Shown here: positions 8,619 through 16,435 of the stretch, piece by piece
Layout of the letters: every line of letters begins with the position of its first letter
Numbering within the stretch: position 1 is the first letter of the stretch
DNA from: Acidiphilium iwatense
GTDB taxonomy: Bacteria; Pseudomonadota; Alphaproteobacteria; Acetobacterales; Acetobacteraceae
Reading direction: 5' to 3'
Assembly: GCF_021556475.1 (NCBI RefSeq)
Contig: NZ_JAKGBZ010000015.1
Location: 19,407-83,406 of the forward strand
Length of the DNA stretch: 64,000 nucleotides
Position numbers and translations under genes: made by a program
Notes under the pieces: model-generated
What the model was told of the DNA's origin: nothing
What the model saw: the letters and a program-made list of their open reading frames with translations, nothing else
Database searches by the model: none

Positions 8619-9588
8619 CTTCGCCTGTGCTTCCGGGCGCAGATAGATCAGCAGGTTGCGGCACGATATCAGATCGAGGCGCGAAAACGGCGGGGTCGCG
8701 GAAAAAACTGGTGACGTTGATCAGCAAGTCGCGGGCCAGCAGATCGAGTTCGGTCTTGTCGGTCTGCAATCGCTGGAGGTAGCGCCCGCTGTCGGCGGGC
8801 TTGATCGCCGCCAGGGCCATCCGCCGCTCGATCCTGCGCTGCAGCGTGCCCGGCTTGTAGAGGGTAAAATCATGCGCCGTCCTGCTGCGCAGAAGTCCGA
8901 TGATGTCGGCAAGCCAGGGCGCCGGCGCGGCGTGCGGCTGTGCCTTCGGGGCCGACTCACCTTCCGGCTCGCTTGGCGGGACGGGATGGGTGCGCAGCCG
9001 GGCCAGCGCCGCGGGAATTTTCGCCACCGCGAGCACCTGATCGACCACGCCGGCGGTGATGGCGCTTCGCGGCATGCCGTCATAGGCGGCTTCCTCGGGG
9101 GCCTGCGCGATGACCCGCCCACCCTTCATCCGTATTTGCTTGGCCCCGGCGCAGCCATCGCTGCCGGTTCCCGACAGGATGACGCATACCGCGCGGGCGC
9201 CGTATGCATCCGCCATCGATTGCAGCAGATGGTCGAACGGCAACCGTGCCCCATGGCGCGCCTGCGGGCGTGACAGATGCACCACGCCGCCACCGACCGT
9301 CAGATAAGCGCCGGGCGGAATCACGTAAAGCTTGTCTGGTTCGACCGCCATGCCGTCGGTCGCCTGACGCACCTGCATCGCGGTATGGCTGGCCAGGAGC
9401 TCGACCAGCATGCTCTCATGGGTGGGGTCGAGATGCTGGACCAGAATCAACGCCATGCCGTGACCGGCGGGCAGTGCGTCGAGCAGTTTGCGGCACGCAT
9501 CCAGGCCGCCGGCCGACGCCCCGATGCCGACCACGGGGAAGCCGGCGTCGTCTCGCCCGCCTTCAGGTGTGCTGGCCGACGCGATCAT
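8293..9588 (-). pseudogene. CheB methylesterase-CheR fragment, frameshifted N-terminal part of the hybrid kinase
   Basis: The start is taken at the ATG at 9588 (MIASAS), because the upstream extension reads through non-conserved sequence. CheB is complete: GASAGG (Ser), VQHLDP (His) and GTGSDG (Asp) form the catalytic triad. It continues into the CheR N-terminal helical domain (GTLQRRIERRM) up to FFRDPAVF. There the sequence jumps to RLDLISCRNLLIYL in another frame, at 8682-8693, so the roughly 120 residues of the SAM-binding core are missing. After the junction this frame gives nonsense until 8293. A GXGXXG-type SAM site is absent, so methyltransferase activity is lost. Confidence 0.78.
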
Positions 9589-9716
9589 GACGAAGCTATC
9601 CGAGTTTAGAACATGAAGGCATTCGACATCAAAATAATCGCTTTCGACAAGAAAATTAATCGATATGACGATTATGGCGGCGAAGCAAACCGAAACGGCG
9701 CCGGTTACCGGGGGCT

Positions 9717-9825
9717 GGCACACCCATCGCGCCGCAGACCCTCGATTCTGAAAATCGCATTCTTCGAGCCCCGCCGCGGCGAAGCGCCCGTGCGTCCATG
9801 ATCGAGCATGCCGACAGCCGCCCTG
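9717..9825 (-). pseudogene. Remnant of HMA gene 5' end fused to MerR 3' end
   Basis: 9717-9769 aligns to 3916-3963 (first codons of the HMA protein: KNxIFRIEGLRRDG in minus-strand reading), and 9790-9815 aligns to 4050-4080 (the SIMDA-coding end of merR). The order on the strand matches the intact operon, with the bases between reduced. It sits directly downstream of the intact permease, as expected if this place once held a second copy of the metal operon. The whole stretch 9589-9865 contains no other recognisable gene. Confidence 0.68.
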
Positions 9826-9865
9826 TTCAGAGCGGCTGTCTCATCTATCTACGTCAGCCCCATAT

Positions 9866-11272
9866 TTATTCGGGCCCCCGCAGCGTCCAAGCGCCGCGGC
9901 GGCGCAGCACGGCCAGGTAATAGATTCCGGCGGCGACCGCGATGCCGATCGTGGTCAGCAGGCTCGGCCGCCCGATCACCGGGTCGAGATAATTGGCATA
10001 GATCACGTAGCCCAGCACCAGCAGCGCCGCGACGGGAGCGAGCGGGAAGAACGGCATTTTATAATGGGCGTGCGCCGTGCTGCCGCGCATCCGTCCGAGG
10101 ATCGCCGCGATGCAGAGCGATCCATAGACGAAGATGATCCCGGTGCCGGTGACGACGAACAGGACGTTCTCGTTCACGAAGCACGCCGCCACCGAAAAAC
10201 CGCCGCAGATCAGCGTCGCGATCCAGGGCGAATGGAATTTCAGGTGGATTTTGCTCAGGGCGCGGTCGATGGCCGGCGCCCACACCGAATCGCGGCCGGT
10301 GCTGAACAGGATACGCGCGGATTGCAGCGTGGTGGCGATGACCGCGTTGAAAATCGCCAGGGCAACGCCAAGGCTGATGATGGTATTGATCTCGCTGCCG
10401 CCCCTGCTGACGATGAAATCCCCGAACATGTTCGATGAGCCAAGCAGCGCCTTGAGGTCGGGCGCACCCAGAAGAACCGCGGTCAGCGGCACCAGCTCCG
10501 CGAGAACGGTGATGACGAGCGCCCAGAGGATCGCACGGGCGATGTGCCGTGGCGCATCGTGGGTTTCCTCGCCGAAATACACCGCGGACCCGTAGCCGTT
10601 ATAAGCGAAGATCGCGATCGAGGTTGCCATGCCGATGCTGGCGAGCGGCGCTGCGATCAGATGCCCATGGCTCAACAGCACAGGATGCGTGATGAGGCTG
10701 GCGAGCGGCCGGCTGACATGCAGGAATCCCAGCACGACCAGAACGATCAGCGCCAATATTTCCAGCAGCAGGAACAGTCCGGTAATCACCGCGTTGGTGC
10801 GGATATTCAGAATCGCGATGATTGTGGTCGAAACAATGGTGGCAACGGCGGTCCAGACCACCGACAGATGGGGAAACAGAACGCTCAGATAGGTGCTGAC
10901 GCCGAGCGCCAGAACCGCCGGAATCAAAATGCTGCCGACGAGCAGGATACCCAGAACGATGAAGCCGGCGAACGGGCCGACCACCCGTCCGACGATCGCA
11001 TACTCGCCGCCCGTCAACGGAAACGCCGAAGACAGCTCGGCGTAAACAAGAGCCATGAAAACCCCGACAATCGCGGCGAGAACCATGCTCAGAAACGCGC
11101 CGGAACCGCTCGTCTGCATGATGCCCGGCACGATGATGAAGACAGAGGATGCCGGGGTCACCGAAGACAGGGTGATGAACAGCACCCCCAGAACCTTCAT
11201 GCCGCGCTTCAGGTTTCCAGCAGGCACCCATGCGGGTGCATCCTTGTCGATCGCGTCTTCGATCAAAGCCAT
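9866..11272 (-). CDS. APC-superfamily amino-acid permease
   Basis: 468 residues with about 12 hydrophobic helices. The helix-1 region (VLGVLFITLSSVTPASSVFIIVPGI) has the family's unwound small-residue stretch, and the helix-3 region reads ALVYAELSSAFPLTGGEYAIVGR, typical of amino acid-polyamine-organocation transporters. A good ribosome site (GGGAGG, 6 bases before ATG) supports the start. It lies 61 bases downstream of the peptidase gene on the same strand, so the two are probably one unit: the permease would import peptide-derived or beta-amino acids. A remnant of a second copy lies at 4579-4656. Confidence 0.88.
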   Translation of the reverse strand: MALIEDAIDKDAPAWVPAGNLKRGMKVLGVLFITLSSVTPASSVFIIVPGIMQTSGSGAFLSMVLAAIVGVFMALVYAELSSAFPLTGGEYAIVGRVVGPFAGFIVLGILLVGSILIPAVLALGVSTYLSVLFPHLSVVWTAVATIVSTTIIAILNIRTNAVITGLFLLLEILALIVLVVLGFLHVSRPLASLITHPVLLSHGHLIAAPLASIGMATSIAIFAYNGYGSAVYFGEETHDAPRHIARAILWALVITVLAELVPLTAVLLGAPDLKALLGSSNMFGDFIVSRGGSEINTIISLGVALAIFNAVIATTLQSARILFSTGRDSVWAPAIDRALSKIHLKFHSPWIATLICGGFSVAACFVNENVLFVVTGTGIIFVYGSLCIAAILGRMRGSTAHAHYKMPFFPLAPVAALLVLGYVIYANYLDPVIGRPSLLTTIGIAVAAGIYYLAVLRRRGAWTLRGPE

Positions 11273-11333
11273 TTTTACCTCCCGTTGGATAGTCTTTTAG
11301 TCTTTTATCTGTCGTCCGTTCTAACGGTTCGTT

Positions 11334-12437
11334 TCAATGCGCCCCGGCCGTCGGACCGCGCTGCATCAAGACACACGAAGCCAATCGATCGGGATCGATC
11401 GCGTGCACCACGCGCCCGTCTTTTCCAGTCATGGTTTCGGCGGCGAGCAGCGCATTGAGAATCGCTTCATCGACGCTCTCGACCGTCGCGATGAAAAGCC
11501 CGTCCAGATCGTCATTGGCGATCGCATCGAACCGCAGCAGCGCCGGCTCCGGCACTTCGCCGGGATCGTTCGCCGTCGAAAAGGCGATGAATATATCGCC
11601 GGAATTGTTGCCGGACGGCGTGCCGCCGCGGCCGATCCCCAATGAGGCGCGTCGCGCCAGACGCTGGAGCTGCGTCGGCAGCAGCGGCGCATCCGTCGCG
11701 ATCGCGACGATGATGGAGCCGCGTTCGGCGGACCAGAAACTGTTCTCCGGCAGCATCTCCCCGACCGGCACGCCACAAACGTTGAGCCAGGGCCGCAATC
11801 CGTGATTCGCCTGCACCAGCACGCCGAGCCGGTAGGTCCCTGCCCTGGTCGTCACGACCCGCGACGCCGTGCCGGTACCCGCCTTGAACTCGTACGCGAT
11901 CATTCCGGTGCCGCCGCCGACATTGCCTTCCGCCACCGGCCCGGATGCCGCCGTATCGATCGCCCGGAGCACATGCTCCTCGCGCAGATGAAGCCCGGCG
12001 ATATCGTTCAGCCATCCGTCGAAGGTCTCGCCGACGACCGGCAGCGGCCAATGGGTATTGCCGACTTTCTCGGGAAAATGCCGCACGAGCCAGCGCAGCG
12101 TGGCATGGTGCGCGATGCCGAGCGAAAACGTATTGGTGATGGTGATCGGCCCGGTGAACCACCCGGCCTCCTTGATCCAATGGCAGCCGGTCAGTTCCCC
12201 GTTGCCGTTCATGGCGAAAGTCCCGGCCCAGACCGGATGCAAAAGCGCGTCGCGCTGGCGCGGCAAGATCGCGGTCACGCCGGTCCTGATACCGGCATCG
12301 TCGTTGATCAGCGTGGTGAAGCCGACGGAAACGCCGGGAATGTCGGTAATGGCATTCAACCGTCCGGGTGTGCCCGGCAGCGGCAAACCGATGTCCCGTG
12401 CGCGCCGGCACGGGGCGGGAGATAATAAACTTGACAT
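11334..12437 (-). CDS. P1/S58-family aminopeptidase (DmpA/BapA-like)
   Basis: 367 residues. This family is made as a precursor that cleaves itself between Asn and the nucleophile Ser; the site is visible as GGTPSGNNSGD (about residue 255), followed by IFIAFSTAND. Other family marks are NAITDIPGVSVGF near the start, NGNGELTG and NTFSLGIAHHA. DmpA is a D-/L-aminopeptidase and BapA enzymes release N-terminal beta-amino acids such as beta-alanine. No signal peptide is obvious, so it is likely cytoplasmic. It is the first gene of a probable two-gene unit with the permease. Substrate choice (D-, L- or beta-residue) cannot be read from sequence. Confidence 0.9.
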   Translation of the reverse strand: MSSLLSPAPCRRARDIGLPLPGTPGRLNAITDIPGVSVGFTTLINDDAGIRTGVTAILPRQRDALLHPVWAGTFAMNGNGELTGCHWIKEAGWFTGPITITNTFSLGIAHHATLRWLVRHFPEKVGNTHWPLPVVGETFDGWLNDIAGLHLREEHVLRAIDTAASGPVAEGNVGGGTGMIAYEFKAGTGTASRVVTTRAGTYRLGVLVQANHGLRPWLNVCGVPVGEMLPENSFWSAERGSIIVAIATDAPLLPTQLQRLARRASLGIGRGGTPSGNNSGDIFIAFSTANDPGEVPEPALLRFDAIANDDLDGLFIATVESVDEAILNALLAAETMTGKDGRVVHAIDPDRLASCVLMQRGPTAGAH

Positions 12438-12562
12438 GCCTTCTTTTCAGTCCTCGCTTTTGTCATTACTTCCAGCAAGCTTGGCACTTTGACGATGCGC
12501 AATGATATTCCCAAAAAGAGGTATCGCGCGATCGCCCTTATACCTATTGGAGGGTATAATCG

Positions 12563-13357
12563 ATGATGCTGCCGGTGACGGATTTGGCGTTTCACCAACG
12601 CCTGGGACATCTCGTGGAGCGTCTCGACTCCGGCCAGTTCTGGCCGTCCCTCGCGACCTTCCTGCGCAAGCTGGTCCCGTTCGATTCCTGGGTTGCCGTG
12701 ATCTTCCGCGGCGGCTACCCGCCGATCGTGCTTTACGAAGGCGGCGCGGACGAGACCGAGGATACGCTATTCATCGAGTACGTGAACAGCCTCTATGTCC
12801 TCGACCCGTTCTATCAGTTTTCCCTGACCCGGTTCACGCCCGGATTGTTCCGAATCGACGATGTCGCGCCGGAACATTTCCGGGAGACCGAGTATTTTCG
12901 CCATTATTTCGTCCATAATGTCGTCGCCGACGAGATCCAGTTTCTGCTTCCCTTGCCCGATCTCGGCGTTTTGTCGCTCTCCCTCGGCGGCCAGGCGCGA
13001 TTTACCGATGCCGAAATCGGCGCGCTGTGCCTCTACACGCCATGGCTGCTGCCGCTGATGCGCCAGGCCACATACGCCGACGGCAACGGCGCGCTGAAAT
13101 CCTCAAGATTGCAGAACGATCCCGACCAGCTCGTCCGCCTGGAGGATTGGCTGCGCGAGAAAGCCAGGCCGCCGCTGACCGACCGGGAGGTTCAGACCAC
13201 CCTGCTCATTCTCGGCGGGCATTCGGCAAAAAGCATTGCCGGCCAGATGGGAATTTCCCCGGAAACGGTAAAAATCCACAAGCGCAATCTCTACCGGAAA
13301 CTGGGCGTATCGTCTCAGGGCGGCATCTTCGCCCAGTTCATCAAGCGATTGGCATAG
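12563..13357 (+). CDS. LuxR-family transcriptional regulator
   Basis: 264 residues. The C-terminal 65 residues form a LuxR/NarL HTH (LTDREVQTTLLILGGHSAKSIAGQMGISPETVKIHKRNLYRKLGVSSQ). The N-terminal 190 residues are not a receiver or a clear autoinducer domain and resemble stand-alone LuxR proteins with a GAF-like sensor. A strong ribosome site GGAGG lies 9 bases before the ATG. It is divergent from the peptidase-permease pair across 125 bp, which makes it their likely regulator, possibly sensing a peptide or amino acid. Confidence 0.85.
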   Translation: MMLPVTDLAFHQRLGHLVERLDSGQFWPSLATFLRKLVPFDSWVAVIFRGGYPPIVLYEGGADETEDTLFIEYVNSLYVLDPFYQFSLTRFTPGLFRIDDVAPEHFRETEYFRHYFVHNVVADEIQFLLPLPDLGVLSLSLGGQARFTDAEIGALCLYTPWLLPLMRQATYADGNGALKSSRLQNDPDQLVRLEDWLREKARPPLTDREVQTTLLILGGHSAKSIAGQMGISPETVKIHKRNLYRKLGVSSQGGIFAQFIKRLA

Positions 13358-13410
13358 ACCACGGCTTATACCAACCGCCGTAGCCTACGACTCACGACTG
13401 ACGCTAACTC

Positions 13411-13591
13411 GTCATTGCGACACCGAGCGTCACGCGAAGGCGTGCATTCGCGTGACGCGAGGGGGAAGCAATCGATTTTTCCATGCACAGCACTGCAACA
13501 AAATGGATTACCTCCGCGTCGTTCCAGCAATCCCTTGGATTGCCGGAACCTTCGACGCTCCGCCACGCCGGCTGCGCCGGCTCGCAATGAC
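13411..13591. repeat. MITE-like intergenic repeat, copy 2
   Basis: 181 bp with perfect 10-bp terminal inverted repeats, GTCATTGCGA (13411-13420) and TCGCAATGAC (13582-13591). It contains internal dyads, for example a 12-bp stem 13427-13438 / 13447-13458, and the conserved AAGCAAT...ATTTTTCC...AAATGGATTACCTCC block also found in copy 1 (5322-5480). No coding capacity. It lies between convergent genes. Confidence 0.78.
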
Positions 13592-13626
13592 GGGGGGGGA
13601 TGGGTCATTGTCCAGGCCGGTTGGCT

Positions 13627-14361
13627 TTACGCCGCGAGAATCGCCATCGCCTGCCGCTTGAGATCGAGAAATTCCGGGTCGAGCGTCATGTCCCAATGGC
13701 GCGGGCGCGCCAGCGGCACAACCCGTTCCAGGGCCACCCTGCCCGGCCGCGCGCTCATCACGATCAGCCGGTCGCCGAGCAGGATGGCTTCGTCGATGTC
13801 GTGCGTGATGAACACCACGGTCGCGCGAATCCGCTCCCACAGCCCGAGCAGGAATTGCTGCATGGTATGCCGGGTCTGGGCATCGAGCGCGCCGAACGGT
13901 TCGTCCATCAGCAAAACCCGTGGCCGCATCACCAGCGCGCGCGCGATGGCGACGCGCTGCTGCATTCCCCCCGAAAGTTCGTAGGTGCGATGGTTCTCGA
14001 ATCCTTTCAGGCCCATGACCTCGATCAGCTCATCGACCCGCGCCCAATCGATCGATCGCGCGGACTTCATGCGCAGGCCGAAGGCGATATTGTCGCGCAG
14101 CGACAGCCACGGATAGAGCCCCGCCTGCTGAAACACCACCACGCGATCCGGCCCCGGCCTGGTGACATTCGAACCGTCCAGCGTCAGCCGGCCGGCACTG
14201 GGCGGCGTCAATCCCGCCAGCATGTTCAGCAGCGTCGATTTGCCGCATCCCGAAGAGCCGAGAATGGTCACGAAGGTGGCATCCTCGATCGTCAGCGACA
14301 CATCGTCGAGCACGCGCAACGGGCCGAAATCCTTGCAGACGCGATCAACCAGAATTGGCAT
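13627..14361 (-). CDS. ABC transporter ATP-binding protein (nitrate/sulfonate/taurine type)
   Basis: 244 residues with Walker A GSSGCGKST, Q-loop, signature LSGGMQQRVAIARAL, Walker B VLLMDEPFGALD and switch H (THDIDEA). The length and the AQTRHTMQQFLLGLWE segment fit the TauB/SsuB/NrtD class. It is the last gene of the unit permease, binding protein, ATPase, beginning 11 bases after the binding-protein gene. Confidence 0.92.
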   Translation of the reverse strand: MPILVDRVCKDFGPLRVLDDVSLTIEDATFVTILGSSGCGKSTLLNMLAGLTPPSAGRLTLDGSNVTRPGPDRVVVFQQAGLYPWLSLRDNIAFGLRMKSARSIDWARVDELIEVMGLKGFENHRTYELSGGMQQRVAIARALVMRPRVLLMDEPFGALDAQTRHTMQQFLLGLWERIRATVVFITHDIDEAILLGDRLIVMSARPGRVALERVVPLARPRHWDMTLDPEFLDLKRQAMAILAA

Positions 14362-14372
14362 CGGCGCCGCCC

Positions 14373-15383
14373 CTACTGCGCCGCCGCGGCGAAGCGCGGC
14401 TCGACCGCTTCGGCCGGGTTTTTCGGCAGAGACGTGATCCGGCCGATCTTCAGCAGGACCTTGGCGGTATTCTCAAGCGTCTTGGTCGTGGCCGAATTAG
14501 CAACATTGCTGCCGGAGCCGAGCACATTCTGGGTCGTCTGATCCTTGGCGGAGAAAATCTGATATCCCGCCAGCTCGGATTTCGCGACCGGCAGGGTAAC
14601 GCCCGCGGCTTTCGCCATGATCGCCAGCGCCTTCTTGGGATGCTGCTTCGTATAGGTCACGCCCTGATCGAGCGCGCGAACGAAATCGGTGGCCAGCTTC
14701 GGATGTGCCGCAACCCATTTGGTGTCGGCGATGCAGATATTGTAGGATGAGGCATCGGGCGGCAACTCGGCATCGGTCTTGAGCACGCGCCCGCCGAGCC
14801 CGCGCAGCGCGTCGAAAACCGGGTCCCAGACGATCGCGGCATCGATGCTTTTGGTGGTCCAGGCGACGCGCATTTCCGGCGGCGACATGTTGAGCTGGCG
14901 CACGCTGCCGAACGGCACACCGGCTTCGGCCAGAAACGTCGCCAGTTCGAACGAGGATTGCGAGCCCTCGGCGATCGCGATCTTCCTGCCCTTCAGATCG
15001 GCGACAGTCTTGATCCCCTTTCCCGGCCGCACGACGATTCCCGCCGCCGTCGTATAGCGCTCCTGATTGAACACGATGGCGAGCGGCAGGCCCTGCGAAA
15101 TTCCCGCGACGAACGGCGGCACGCCGAGCCCGCACATGAATTGCAGGCTGTTCGACGCCAGGGCGCTCATCGCCGCCGGGCCGGACGCGAAGAATTTCAA
15201 TGTCACGTTTGCCGGAATCGTCTTCTGGAACAGGCCGAGCGACTGGGTCACCATGTAGGGATCGGCGCCGTTATTCTCATAACCGATGACCACGCGCGGT
15301 TTCGCCGCATAGGCGGCTCCCAACCCGCCGATCATTGTCGCCGCCGTCAGGCTTGCAAGGAGAATTTTACGCGATGCCGTCAT
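14373..15383 (-). CDS. ABC transporter substrate-binding protein (TauA/SsuA/NMT1 type)
   Basis: 336 residues. A signal peptide is visible (KILLASLTAATMIGGLGAAYAA), so the protein is periplasmic. The fold is that of the aliphatic-sulfonate/nitrate binding family: RVVIGYENNGADPYMVTQSLG at the first strand, DLKGRKIAIAEGSQSSFELATFL in the middle and DAAIVWDPVFDAL for the second lobe. The ligand is not readable. Its partner permease and ATPase flank it, and an aminotransferase starts the operon, suggesting an amino-group-bearing ligand such as taurine, beta-alanine or GABA. Confidence 0.88.
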   Translation of the reverse strand: MTASRKILLASLTAATMIGGLGAAYAAKPRVVIGYENNGADPYMVTQSLGLFQKTIPANVTLKFFASGPAAMSALASNSLQFMCGLGVPPFVAGISQGLPLAIVFNQERYTTAAGIVVRPGKGIKTVADLKGRKIAIAEGSQSSFELATFLAEAGVPFGSVRQLNMSPPEMRVAWTTKSIDAAIVWDPVFDALRGLGGRVLKTDAELPPDASSYNICIADTKWVAAHPKLATDFVRALDQGVTYTKQHPKKALAIMAKAAGVTLPVAKSELAGYQIFSAKDQTTQNVLGSGSNVANSATTKTLENTAKVLLKIGRITSLPKNPAEAVEPRFAAAAQ

Positions 15384-15398
15384 GATGATCTCCTATTG

Positions 15399-16283
15399 TT
15401 ACGCGTGACCACGCCACGGAACGGCGCGGCGCTCGAAAACCCGGATCAGCAGTTCCATCGCATAGCCGATGACGCCGATGACGATGATCCCGACGATGAC
15501 GATCGAAACCTGCAATGCCTGTCCGGCATATTGCACGAGCCACCCGAGCCCCTGATCCGCCGCGATCAGCTCGGCGGCGACCAGGCAGGTCCAGGCAACG
15601 CCGATACCGACGCGCATGGCGGTGAAAATCTCGGGCAAGGCGGAAGGCAGAATCACATAGCGAAAGATCTGGCTTTCCGAGGCGCCGAGCGTGCGCGCGA
15701 CGGAAAGCCGCAACGACGGCGTGCCCCTGACGCCCGAGATCGTGCCGATGATGATGACCGGAACCGTGCCGATCAGAATCAGGAGAATCTTCGGCAGTTC
15801 GCCGATGCCGAACCAGACCACCAGAAGCGGAATATAGGCGAGCGGCGGCACCGGGCGAACGAATTGCAGGAACGGATCGATGATTCGAAAGATCAGATCG
15901 CTCCGCGCCATCAGCAGTCCGGTCGGCACGCCGAGCACGATCGCCCCGATAAAGCCGATCGCGATGCGCACCGAACTGATCCAGATGTCGTCGAGCAGAG
16001 AATGGCCGCCATAGCCCTGCACCAGCAGCAGCACGAGCGCGTGCCAGACCGCGACCGGCGACGGCAGGGCGACCGGTGGGAAAATATGCAGAACCGAAAC
16101 AAGTTCCCACAGGACAAGGGCCACGCACAACGCCGTCGCCGTCGCGAACCGGGACACGTGCCGCCACCGCAGGGGGAACTGCGCAACCGGCGGGGGGCGA
16201 TCAGCTCCGAGTGCCGGAGCCGGAGCCTCGGGCAATGCGTCGGCCGGCGCCGTGTTTTCCTGAACGATTATCTCTTCCTGCAA
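15399..16283 (-). CDS. ABC transporter permease (TauC/SsuC type)
   Basis: 294 residues with about six membrane helices and the ABC permease EAA-type loop (LGASESQIFRYVILPSALPEIFTAMRVGIGVAW). The extra hydrophilic N-terminal 45 residues are Pro/Ala-rich. It precedes the binding-protein gene by 15 bases. A 10-bp hairpin (16310-16336) lies between it and the aminotransferase gene upstream. Confidence 0.9.
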   Translation of the reverse strand: MQEEIIVQENTAPADALPEAPAPALGADRPPPVAQFPLRWRHVSRFATATALCVALVLWELVSVLHIFPPVALPSPVAVWHALVLLLVQGYGGHSLLDDIWISSVRIAIGFIGAIVLGVPTGLLMARSDLIFRIIDPFLQFVRPVPPLAYIPLLVVWFGIGELPKILLILIGTVPVIIIGTISGVRGTPSLRLSVARTLGASESQIFRYVILPSALPEIFTAMRVGIGVAWTCLVAAELIAADQGLGWLVQYAGQALQVSIVIVGIIVIGVIGYAMELLIRVFERRAVPWRGHA

Positions 16284-16309
16284 CGCACCCTTCCTCCTCG
16301 TGTCCTGCT

Positions 16310-16336
16310 CCTGAAGTTCCCTGCATGAACTTCAGG
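16310..16336. promoter_or_regulatory. Inverted repeat between aminotransferase and ABC genes
   Basis: Perfect 10-bp arms CCTGAAGTTC (16310-16319) and GAACTTCAGG (16327-16336) with a 7-base loop. There is no T-run, so it is more like an operator, an mRNA-stability element or an attenuating hairpin than an intrinsic terminator. It sits in the 152-base gap (after allowing for the aminotransferase stop at 16436) upstream of the permease start. Confidence 0.5.
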
Positions 16337-16435
16337 GATAAGCAGGCCACTCATTTATCGATTCTCGTGCCGGGGTTTTTTCGGATTGTTCTATTCTTCT
16401 GAAATCATCTCCCGAAACCCGGCCAAACGCTCATC

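Noticed and set aside
14958..16328. 456-residue plus-strand open frame over the ABC genes
   Set aside because: Antisense to a complete binding-protein/permease pair with clear motifs; composition is that of a shadow frame.
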